A stretch of 64,000 nucleotides of DNA from the NCBI GenBank assembly GCA_963803375.1, contig CAWDMB010000007.1, forward strand, positions 78,937-142,936, written 5' to 3'. The notes under the pieces were generated by a model. That model worked only from the letters and a program-made list of their open reading frames with translations, had not been told where the DNA came from and searched no databases. Shown piece after piece: positions 8,329-15,133 of this stretch. The stretch is from JAOPZW01 sp963803375 (lineage in GTDB: Bacteria; Actinomycetota; Thermoleophilia; Solirubrobacterales; Solirubrobacteraceae). The position numbers and the translations under genes were made by a program. Position 1 is the stretch's first letter; the number at the start of each line of letters is the position of its first letter.

Positions 8329-8348
8329 AATACTTGCGTACGTGCAAG
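8329..8348 (+). promoter_or_regulatory. Predicted marR promoter and overlapping operator
   Basis: AATACT at 8329-8334 lies seven bases before the GTG start at 8342. An inverted repeat CTTGC-N6-GCAAG (8333-8348) overlaps both this hexamer and the start codon. MarR proteins often bind such short TTGC/GCAA palindromes and repress themselves, so this is the likely operator of the marR/MFS operon. Confidence 0.5.
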
Positions 8349-8806
8349 CAACCGATGCGCGCACGCAGGAATCGCCGGCGACCGCGAAGCAGCTCGCCGC
8401 GGAGCTCCTGCTCCTCTGGCGCCACATCCTGCGCGGCGGCGCGCAGCCGCTCTACGCGCTCTTCGCCGAGCTCGACCTCACGATCACGCACATGAAGGCG
8501 CTCCACACGCTGGCCGAGTGCGAGCCCGAGATCTCCGTCAAGGACCTCGGCGAGCGGCTCGGCCTGAGCCTGCCGGCCGCCAGCCGGACGACCGACGCGC
8601 TCGTGCGCCGCAGCTTCCTCGAGCGCCGCGAGGACGAGCACGACCGCCGGATCCGCCGGGTGCGCATCACCGACGCCGGGCGCGACGTCGTCCGGCGCAT
8701 CGACGAGGCCCGGCTCGTGGGCCTCGAGCAGTTCGCCCTCTCGCTCACCCCCGAGCAGCGGGACCGCCTCGCGGCCGCGCTCGCCGACCTCCCCCATCAC
8801 CCATGA
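8342..8806 (+). CDS. MarR-family transcriptional regulator
   Basis: A 154-residue winged-helix regulator. The helix-turn-helix covers roughly residues 66-90 (VKDLGERLGLSLPAASRTTDALVRR) and the wing has the family DR signature (EDEHDRRIRRVRITDAGRDVV). MarR proteins are dimeric repressors released by phenolic or other small ligands, commonly controlling an adjacent efflux pump. Here the stop overlaps the MFS start by four bases, so both are one transcript. The GTG start lies inside a short palindrome that could be its own operator. Confidence 0.9.
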   Translation: MQATDARTQESPATAKQLAAELLLLWRHILRGGAQPLYALFAELDLTITHMKALHTLAECEPEISVKDLGERLGLSLPAASRTTDALVRRSFLERREDEHDRRIRRVRITDAGRDVVRRIDEARLVGLEQFALSLTPEQRDRLAAALADLPHHP

Positions 8807-10380
8807 CCCGTCGCCTCTCCGTCTTCGTCAACGACGAGAACCGCCGCTGGTGGACCCTCGGCGCAATGTGCTTCGCGCTCTTCATGATCATGCTCGACAA
8901 CACGGTCGTGAACGTCGCGCTGCCGGCGATCCAGGACGACCTGGGCTCGTCGATCAGCGGGCTCGAGTGGACCATCAACGCCTACACGCTGAGCTTCGCC
9001 GTGCTCCTGGTCACCGGCGGGCGCCTCGGCGACATCTTCGGGCGCCGCCGGATGTTCCTCTTCGGGGTCGTCACCTTCGGGCTCTCGAGCGCGTTCATCG
9101 GCTTCAGCCAGACCGAGGCCTGGCTCGTCGGGGGCCGCGCCGCCCAGGGCGTCGGGGCCGCGTTCATGATGCCGGCGACGCTCTCGATCATCGCGAACGC
9201 GTTCGCGCCGCACGAGCGCGGCAAGGCGATCGGGACGTGGGCCGGCGTGAGCGCGATGGCGCTCGCGATCGGGCCCGTCGTCGGCGGCTTCCTCGTCGAG
9301 AACGTCTCGTGGCAGTCGATCTTCTTCCTCAACGTCCCGGTCGCCGCGCTCGCGGTCTTCGTGACGCTCGCCGCCGCGCGGGAGTCGCGCGACGAGACCG
9401 CCGCCCATCACGTCGACCTCGCCGGAGTCGCGACGATCTCCGTCGGGCTCGGGACGCTCGTGCTCGCGCTCGTGGAGGGCAACGGGTGGGGCTGGGGCTC
9501 GCCGCAGATCCTCGCGCTGCTCGCCGCGTCGCTCGTCGCGCTCGTGCTCTTCGCCGTCGCCGAGACCCGCGTGCCCGAGCCGATGGTCGACTTCCGCTTC
9601 TTCCGCTCGCGCTCGTTCTTGGGCGCGAACCTCGTCGCGTTCGTCGTCTCGTTCGCGATGCTCGCGATGTTCTTCTTCCTCGCCCTCTACATGCAGAACG
9701 TGCGCGGGTACTCGCCGCTGCAGGCCGGCGTGCGCTTCCTGCCCGCGACGGCCGTGATCATCCTCGCGGGCCCGATCGCCGGGCGCCTCTCGGACCGCAT
9801 CGGGCCGCGCCCGCTCATGACCGCCGGCCTGCTCATGGTCGCCGGCTCGCTCTTCTGGCAGGGCCACCTCGCGGTCGACACGAGCTACGGGTTCCTCGCC
9901 GGCGCCTTCGTCCTCATGGGCATGGGCATGGGTCTCGTCATGTCGCCGATGAGCGCGGCCGCCATGAACGCGGTCGACGAGGCGAAGGCCGGCGTCGCCT
10001 CGGGCGTGCTCTCGATGAGCCGCATGGTCGGCGGCACCTTCGGGGTCGCCGCGATGGGGGCGCTCATCAGCGCGCTCGGCCGAGCGCGGATTGACGACCT
10101 CCTGCCCGCCGTGCCGGCCGACCGGCGCGCGCAGCTCGCCGACTCCCTCGGCGCGGGCGGCGCCCAGGTCGGCGGGCGCGTGGGGACCGTCGTCCAGGAC
10201 GCCTTCGTCGTCGCGCTCAACGACGGCCTGCGGATCGCCGCGGCGGTCGCGGTCGTCGGCGCCGTGCTCGCCTGGGTCCTCATCGCCGACCGCGTCCAGG
10301 CGCCCGCCGCGGCCGAGGCCGGCGCCGAGGAGCGCGCCGCCGCCGCCCCGCCGGGCGAGCCGGTCGCCGGGGCGGCCTGA
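8803..10380 (+). CDS. MFS efflux transporter, DHA2 (EmrB/QacA) family
   Basis: A 525-residue protein with about 14 hydrophobic segments, as in DHA2 drug:H+ antiporters. Family motifs visible are LDNTVVNVALPAI in helix 1 (motif D1), GGRLGDIFGRRRMF in the helix 2-3 loop (motif A), and GPVVGGFLVENVSWQSIFFLNVP in helix 5 (motif C). A C-terminal Ala/Glu-rich tail follows. It probably exports toxic organic compounds or drugs across the cytoplasmic membrane and is under control of the MarR protein encoded just upstream. The substrate cannot be predicted. Confidence 0.9.
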   Translation: MTRRLSVFVNDENRRWWTLGAMCFALFMIMLDNTVVNVALPAIQDDLGSSISGLEWTINAYTLSFAVLLVTGGRLGDIFGRRRMFLFGVVTFGLSSAFIGFSQTEAWLVGGRAAQGVGAAFMMPATLSIIANAFAPHERGKAIGTWAGVSAMALAIGPVVGGFLVENVSWQSIFFLNVPVAALAVFVTLAAARESRDETAAHHVDLAGVATISVGLGTLVLALVEGNGWGWGSPQILALLAASLVALVLFAVAETRVPEPMVDFRFFRSRSFLGANLVAFVVSFAMLAMFFFLALYMQNVRGYSPLQAGVRFLPATAVIILAGPIAGRLSDRIGPRPLMTAGLLMVAGSLFWQGHLAVDTSYGFLAGAFVLMGMGMGLVMSPMSAAAMNAVDEAKAGVASGVLSMSRMVGGTFGVAAMGALISALGRARIDDLLPAVPADRRAQLADSLGAGGAQVGGRVGTVVQDAFVVALNDGLRIAAAVAVVGAVLAWVLIADRVQAPAAAEAGAEERAAAAPPGEPVAGAA

Positions 10381-10414
10381 GCGTCCGGCGTCGCGGCTAC
10401 GGTCGCGGCGCCGG

Positions 10415-11344
10415 ATGCAGGTTCTGGAGCACTTCGACGCCGACGCGATCCGCGCGCTGCACGAGCGCGACGAGTTCTTCTGGCTCGATCTCGTCGACCC
10501 GACCGACGAGCAGCTCGACGAGCTCGGCCGGCTGCTGGGGATCCCGCCGCTGGCGATCGTCGACTCCAAGGAGTTCGGTCAGCGCGCGAAGATCGACGAC
10601 TTCCGGCGACGGGTGCTCGTCGTCTTCTACGGCGCCGACGGCGACGCGCTCGTCGAGGTCCACCTCCACCTCAGCGGCGGCGAGGTCGTCACCGTGCGCC
10701 GCGGCGCGTGCGGCCGGCTCGCCGGCGCCCGGGCGGGCGGGAGCGGGCACAGCGAGGAGGAGCTCGTCTTCCGCATCCTCGACGCCCTCGCCGAGAGCGT
10801 CGCGGCGATGGTCGAGCGCCGGATGGTCGAGGTCGAGCGCCTCGAGGCGGCGGCCTTCGAGCGTCCCAGCCGGGCCGACCGCCGGCGGATCTCCGAACTG
10901 CGCGGCGGGCTCTTCGCGATCGGCCAGGTCGTCGTCGCCCAGCGCGACATGCTCGTCACCGGGGCCGAGCTCATCGATAGCCTGCCCGGCCTCGAGCGCG
11001 AGGAGACGCGCCATCCCTTCCGCGACGTCCACGACGAGCTCGTCCAGACCGCCAACCGCATCGCCTACGGCCGCGAGGTGCTGGGCGAGGCCCTCCAAGC
11101 CTACCTGGCCACGACCTCCAACCACCTCAACGAGCTCGCCGCCCGGATCGCGCTGATCGCCACGATCTTCGTGCCCCTCACCGTCGTGACGAGCTTCTTC
11201 GGGATGAACTTCGGCTGGATGGTCGGGCACATCGACACGCGCGGGGCCTTCCTTGTGCTCGGCGTCGGCGGGATGATTGTGCCCGCGCTCGTCGCGGTGA
11301 TCCTGTTCCTCCGCACCGACCTGTTCGGACGACGGGACGGATAG
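10415..11344 (+). CDS. corA: CorA-family Mg2+/divalent cation transporter
   Basis: A 309-residue protein with an acidic cytoplasmic N-terminal domain, a long helical stalk and two C-terminal transmembrane helices. The first helix is followed by the signature GMN in SFFGMNFGWM (about residues 269-278), which forms the pore selectivity loop of the pentameric channel. It takes up Mg2+, or Co2+/Ni2+ in some members. The ATG at 10415 gives the expected length; a TACGGT hexamer lies 11 bases upstream. The neighbours give no further hint. Confidence 0.9.
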   Translation: MQVLEHFDADAIRALHERDEFFWLDLVDPTDEQLDELGRLLGIPPLAIVDSKEFGQRAKIDDFRRRVLVVFYGADGDALVEVHLHLSGGEVVTVRRGACGRLAGARAGGSGHSEEELVFRILDALAESVAAMVERRMVEVERLEAAAFERPSRADRRRISELRGGLFAIGQVVVAQRDMLVTGAELIDSLPGLEREETRHPFRDVHDELVQTANRIAYGREVLGEALQAYLATTSNHLNELAARIALIATIFVPLTVVTSFFGMNFGWMVGHIDTRGAFLVLGVGGMIVPALVAVILFLRTDLFGRRDG

Positions 11345-11396
11345 GGTTGCGCGACGCGCACCGGATTGAACGGACGCGTACACCAGAAGCCAGCCA

Positions 11397-11400
11397 GGAG
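11397..11400 (+). promoter_or_regulatory. Ribosome-binding site of ccr
   Basis: GGAG ten bases before the ATG at 11411. It stands out because many genes here have no Shine-Dalgarno sequence and look leaderless. Confidence 0.5.
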
Positions 11401-11410
11401 CCGAGCACCC

Positions 11411-12661
11411 ATGGCCGTTGATCTCACGCAGGTCGCCACCGTCGACACCGAACCGGGGCGGCTGCCGCCCACGATGGCGGCGTGGGTCATCCGCCAGGAG
11501 CGCGAAGGCGAGCCCATCGACGCCTTCCAGGTCGAGGAGATCGAGGTGCCCGAGCCCGGCGCCTTCGAGGTCGTCGTGCGCGTGATGGCCGCCGGCGTCA
11601 ACTTCAACAACGTCTGGGCCGCGCTCGGCAAGCCCGTCTCGGTCTTCCGCTACCACCCCGACGAGGACCACCACATCGGCGGCTCCGACGGGTCCGGCAT
11701 CGTTTGGAAGGTCGGTCCCGGCGTCACGCGCTGGCAGCCCGGCGACGAGGTCGTCCTGCATTGCAACCAGGCCTCCTACGAGGACCCCGAGGTCCACGGC
11801 CTCGACCCGCTGGCCGCCCCGTCGCAGCGGATCTGGGGCTACGAGACGAGCTGGGGGTCGTTCGCCCAGTTCACCAAGGTCCAGGCCCAGCAGCTCCTGC
11901 CCAAGCCCCCGAACCTGACCTGGGCCGAGTCCGCCGCCTACGGTCTGACGTACTTCACGGCCTACCGGATGCTCATGGACCGCGCGCGGCTGCAATCCGG
12001 CCATCGCGTGCTGATCTGGGGCGCGGCCGGCGGCCTCGGCGTCTTCGCCACGCAGCTGTGCGCGGCGGCGGGCGCGGAGTGCGTGGGCGTCGTCTCCTCG
12101 GCCGAGAAGGGCCAGCTCGTCGAGCAGCTCGGGGCGCAGGGCTGGATCGACCGCAACGAGTTCGCCGGCATGATGCGGCGCGGCTCGGAGACGCCCGAGG
12201 AGGAGAAGGCGCGCTTCGCGGTCTCGCGCGAGTTCGCCAAGCGCGTCACGCAGCTCCTCGGCGACGCCCCCGACGTCGTCTTCGAGCACGTCGGGCGCGC
12301 CACGTTCCCGACGTCGGTCTTCCTGGTCAAGCCCTTCGGGAAGGTCGTCATCTGCGGGGCCACGTCCGGCTACCACCTCGACTTCGACGTCCGCTACCTC
12401 TGGATGCGCCAGAAGGAGATCATCGGCTCGCACTTCGCCAACGCGTGGGAGTGCAACGTCGCCAACCGCCTGATCGAGGACGGTCACGTCCGCCCGGTGC
12501 TGTGGCGCACGATGGGCTTCGACCAGGTCGCGGAGGCCCACCAGCTCATGCACGAGAACAAGCACCTCGGCAAGATTGCGATCCTCGTCGGCGCCGGGGA
12601 CGAGGCCGAGGGCCGCACGGTCGCGGGCCCCGGCGCGATCCGCGCCGAGGTGGGCGCCTAG
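11411..12661 (+). CDS. ccr: Crotonyl-CoA carboxylase/reductase
   Basis: A 416-residue member of the zinc-independent MDR family with the crotonyl-CoA carboxylase/reductase layout. It has the NADPH Rossmann segment RVLIWGAAGGLGVFATQL (about residues 199-216), GRATFPTSVFLVKPFGKVVICGATSG, and the C-terminal IIGSHFANAWECNVANRLI. The enzyme reduces crotonyl-CoA with NADPH while fixing CO2 to give ethylmalonyl-CoA. In the studied Kitasatospora enzyme the CO2 is held by Asn, Phe-Glu and His; here Asn (GVNFNN) and His341 (GSHF) are present and Glu145 is present, but the Phe position appears to be Tyr144 (WGYETSW). Two bases separate it from the next gene, so they are co-transcribed. Confidence 0.9.
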   Translation: MAVDLTQVATVDTEPGRLPPTMAAWVIRQEREGEPIDAFQVEEIEVPEPGAFEVVVRVMAAGVNFNNVWAALGKPVSVFRYHPDEDHHIGGSDGSGIVWKVGPGVTRWQPGDEVVLHCNQASYEDPEVHGLDPLAAPSQRIWGYETSWGSFAQFTKVQAQQLLPKPPNLTWAESAAYGLTYFTAYRMLMDRARLQSGHRVLIWGAAGGLGVFATQLCAAAGAECVGVVSSAEKGQLVEQLGAQGWIDRNEFAGMMRRGSETPEEEKARFAVSREFAKRVTQLLGDAPDVVFEHVGRATFPTSVFLVKPFGKVVICGATSGYHLDFDVRYLWMRQKEIIGSHFANAWECNVANRLIEDGHVRPVLWRTMGFDQVAEAHQLMHENKHLGKIAILVGAGDEAEGRTVAGPGAIRAEVGA

Positions 12662-12663
12662 GT

Positions 12664-13035
12664 ATGGCCGGCATCGTCCAGATCCCCTGGTACGCGACCG
12701 GGCTGCGCGGCGACAAGCTCGCGGCCGGGCTCGCGGGCATCGCCCCGATCGCGCTGCGCTACGGCGCGCGGTCGTACTCGCTCTACCGCTTCCGCGACGA
12801 TCGCTACAAGTTCTTGCAGATGGCCGAGTTCGAGCACAAGGCCGACTTCGAGGCCTACTGGTACGGGCCCGAGTTCACGGACTTCCGCGTGCTCGCCGCG
12901 AGCTGGTTCCAGGTGCCGGTCGTCTACGGATGGACGGACCTCGTCGCGGCGGGCACGCTCCAACCCGAGCCGCTCGCGCACAGCGCCGCCGGCGCTCCCG
13001 CGGGGACCGAGCCCGGCGGCGACCGCTCGGGCTGA
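12664..13035 (+). CDS. Unknown protein co-transcribed with ccr
   Basis: A 123-residue protein starting two bases after the ccr stop. It has a compact alpha/beta pattern (ARSYSLYRFRDDRYKFLQMAEF, then HKADFEAYWYGPEFTDFR and QVPVVYGWTDLVAAG) that resembles a dimeric alpha-beta barrel (ABM/EthD-like ferredoxin fold), rich in Tyr, Trp and Phe. No catalytic motif is recognised. The tail after about residue 100 is low-complexity Pro/Ala/Gly. The tight spacing suggests a function linked to crotonyl-CoA carboxylation, such as a stabilising subunit or a side-product-handling protein; this is inference only. Confidence 0.65.
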   Translation: MAGIVQIPWYATGLRGDKLAAGLAGIAPIALRYGARSYSLYRFRDDRYKFLQMAEFEHKADFEAYWYGPEFTDFRVLAASWFQVPVVYGWTDLVAAGTLQPEPLAHSAAGAPAGTEPGGDRSG

Positions 13036-13095
13036 CGCGAGGGCGGTCGTGCTCGAGCGCCGACAGGCGCTGCGCCTCGCACCGCTCGAGCTGCG

Positions 13096-13869
13096 CTACA
13101 TCGGGCGCTCGGGCGAGCGCTCGATGTCCATCCGCAGGCGCGCGAGCGACTGGCGGATGAGGCGCGAGACCTGCATCTGCGAGACGCCGATCCGCCGGGC
13201 GATCTCCGTCTGGGTCAGATCCAGCTCGAAGCGCAGGCGCAGGACCTCGCGGTCGCGCGCGGAGAGCACGCTGGAGGCGCCGTCGAGCAGCGCGCGCAGC
13301 TCGGCGCGGTCGAGGTCGATGTCGGCGGCGCCGAGCGAGTCGGCGAGCGTCATGTCCTCGCCCGTGGGCTCGTCGAGGGAGCGCGTGCGGCGCGCGCTGA
13401 CCGACTGGATCGTCGAGAGCACCTCCTCGAAGGGCACGTCGACGACGGCGGCGAGCTCCTGCACGGTGGGCGAGCGCCCGAGCTCGTTCGTGAGCCGATC
13501 GCGTGCGCGCGCCACCCGCAGCTGGAGCTCCTGCAGGCCGCGCGGCACGCGCACCGCCCAGGTCTTGTCGCGGAAGTGACGCTTGATCTCCCCGAGCACC
13601 GTCGGCGTCGCATACGAGGAGAAGCGCACCTCGCGCGCGAGGTCGAAGCCGTCGATCGCCTTCATGATGCCCACGCACGCGACCTGCACGAGATCGTCGA
13701 GCGGCTCACCGCGGCCGGCGTAGCGACCCGCCAGCGCGCGGGCCAGCGGCAGCATCTCCTCGGCGAGCTGGTCGCGCGCGCGGCGGTCGCCGTCGACGTG
13801 CACGCGACGCAGCAACTGCTGCTCGCGATGCGCCCGGGTCGCGCTCGTGATGGCCTCCCGCTCCTCCAT
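13096..13869 (-). CDS. RNA polymerase sigma factor, SigB/SigF/SigG group
   Basis: A 257-residue group 3 sigma-70 factor with region 2 (YAGRGEPLDDLVQVACVGIMKAID, then FSSYATPTVLGEIKRHFRDK), region 3 (NELGRSPTVQELAAVVDV) and region 4 (VLSARDREVLRLRFELDLTQTEIARRIGVSQMQVSRLIRQSLARLR). This group directs general stress or sporulation-type regulons and is usually held by an anti-sigma of the RsbW type. No anti-sigma or anti-anti-sigma gene adjoins it, so control must lie elsewhere. It lies 108 bases downstream of clpS on the same strand. The ATG at 13869 gives a complete region 1.2/2. Confidence 0.92.
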   Translation of the reverse strand: MEEREAITSATRAHREQQLLRRVHVDGDRRARDQLAEEMLPLARALAGRYAGRGEPLDDLVQVACVGIMKAIDGFDLAREVRFSSYATPTVLGEIKRHFRDKTWAVRVPRGLQELQLRVARARDRLTNELGRSPTVQELAAVVDVPFEEVLSTIQSVSARRTRSLDEPTGEDMTLADSLGAADIDLDRAELRALLDGASSVLSARDREVLRLRFELDLTQTEIARRIGVSQMQVSRLIRQSLARLRMDIERSPERPM

Positions 13870-13977
13870 GCCTCGACCGCACGATACTCAGGCCGGTTCG
13901 CCGCTCCACCACGCGCTCCGGCGCCGGCGGTGGCGTCGGTGGTCCGTGGGCGCGCGAGCAGCAGTCGCGGTATCGAG

Positions 13978-14265
13978 CTACGCCTGCTCGAGCGGGGCCA
14001 TCGTGAGCCCGGCGTCGGCGAGCTGCTCCCAGTAGAGCTCGGCCGGCTCCCGTTGCCCGGCCCAGACGATCGCCCGGCCGGCCGTGTGGATCCGCTCCGC
14101 GATCACGAACCCGTGGTCGACCGTGACCCCGGGAATGTGGCGGGCCAGCGTGTGCGCCACGTGGTCGAACGTGTTGTGGTCGTCGTTGCGCACGATGACC
14201 CGCCAGCGGCCGCCGAGACCGCTGCCGGGCTCCTGCGCCCGGGGAAGCTCGATCGTCTGGCCCAC
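13978..14265 (-). CDS. clpS: ATP-dependent Clp protease adaptor ClpS
   Basis: A 95-residue protein from a GTG start. The core WRVIVRNDDHNTFDHVAHTL carries the ClpS signature (NDDxxT) that binds N-degron residues, and the fold continues to the end. ClpS docks on the ClpA/ClpC N-domain and delivers proteins with destabilising N-termini to ClpP. It starts ten bases after the MBL hydrolase stop, yet has its own TAGATT hexamer seven bases before the GTG, so it can be made alone as a leaderless message. Confidence 0.9.
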   Translation of the reverse strand: MGQTIELPRAQEPGSGLGGRWRVIVRNDDHNTFDHVAHTLARHIPGVTVDHGFVIAERIHTAGRAIVWAGQREPAELYWEQLADAGLTMAPLEQA

Positions 14266-14272
14266 GGGCCGG

Positions 14273-14278
14273 AATCTA
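14273..14278 (-). promoter_or_regulatory. Predicted -10 element of clpS (leaderless)
   Basis: TAGATT on the minus strand, exactly seven bases before the GTG at 14265; it overlaps the stop codon of the upstream MBL gene. Confidence 0.45.
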
Positions 14279-15109
14279 CCCGTTCCGCCGCGACCAGTAG
14301 CGGTGCAGGCCGGGCCACAGCATCGCGGGCGGCATCGCGTCGAGGTAGGCCTCGACGACCGTCGGATCGGCGTGGTCGCGGAGGTGCGCGGCGATGGCGG
14401 CGGCGTAGCCGTCGCCATCGACCTCGCGGGCCAGCGCGGCCCAGCGCTCGAGGCTGTCGTGGATGGCCTGCAGCTGCGCGCCCACGTCCTCGAAGAGGCC
14501 GAAGTGGGTGATGGCCATGCGCTCGGGCGACCAGCCGCCGACGACGTCGATCGACGCGTGCCAGCCCTCGAGGTCGATGTCGGGCGGCGGTGTGGGGGCC
14601 ATGACCGGTCCGCCGTCGATCCGCACGCCGGCGACGTCGCCGGCGAAGGCGACGCCCGTGGGCTCGTGCAGGTAGGCGACGTGGTGGGACGCGTGGCCCG
14701 GCGTGTACTCGACGCGCCAGGGGCCGATCCGCTCGCCGCCGTCGAGCGCGCGCAGGCGCTGCTCGGGGACCGGCACGATCTCGCCCCAGAGGCGCTCCAT
14801 GTCGTCGCCGTAGATGCGGGCGGCGCTCGCCACGAGCCTCGACGGGTCCAGGAGGTGGGGCGCGCCGCGGCGGTGGACCCACACCTCGACGTCGGGCCAG
14901 CGGCGCACGAGCGCGCCGGTCGCGCCCGCGTGGTCGAGGTGGATGTGCGTGAGCAGGATCCGCTCGGGGACCTCGTCGCCGAGGGCCTCCAGCAGCGTGC
15001 GGTGCGAGGACTCCGGGCCGGGGTCGACGATGACCCCGTCGTGCGCGAAGCAGCAGATCGCCCGGGGCAGGCCCACGTGGCGGACGTCGATCTCGCGCGG
15101 CAGCGCCAT
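14276..15109 (-). CDS. Metallo-beta-lactamase-fold hydrolase
   Basis: A 277-residue MBL-fold protein with the zinc motif THIHLDHAG (HxHxDH, about residues 54-62), a second ligand in PGHASHH (about residues 134-140), the bridging Asp in FAGDVAGV and a late His in AITHFGLF. The C-terminal 70 residues are helical (AAAIAAHLRDHADPTVVEAYLDAMPPAMLWPGLHRYW), as in glyoxalase-II-like thioester hydrolases. A CoA- or glutathione-type thioester substrate is plausible next to a CoA-mutase but not shown. It is divergent from the mutase gene with only 24 bases between the start codons. Confidence 0.85.
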   Translation of the reverse strand: MALPREIDVRHVGLPRAICCFAHDGVIVDPGPESSHRTLLEALGDEVPERILLTHIHLDHAGATGALVRRWPDVEVWVHRRGAPHLLDPSRLVASAARIYGDDMERLWGEIVPVPEQRLRALDGGERIGPWRVEYTPGHASHHVAYLHEPTGVAFAGDVAGVRIDGGPVMAPTPPPDIDLEGWHASIDVVGGWSPERMAITHFGLFEDVGAQLQAIHDSLERWAALAREVDGDGYAAAIAAHLRDHADPTVVEAYLDAMPPAMLWPGLHRYWSRRNG

Positions 15110-15120
15110 GGGACGGACCT

Positions 15121-15126
15121 TACAAT
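15121..15126 (+). promoter_or_regulatory. Predicted -10 element of the mutase operon (leaderless)
   Basis: TACAAT, seven bases, then ATG at 15134. It lies in the 24-base gap to the divergent MBL gene, too short for a 5' leader. Confidence 0.55.
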
Positions 15127-15133
15127 CGCCTGT

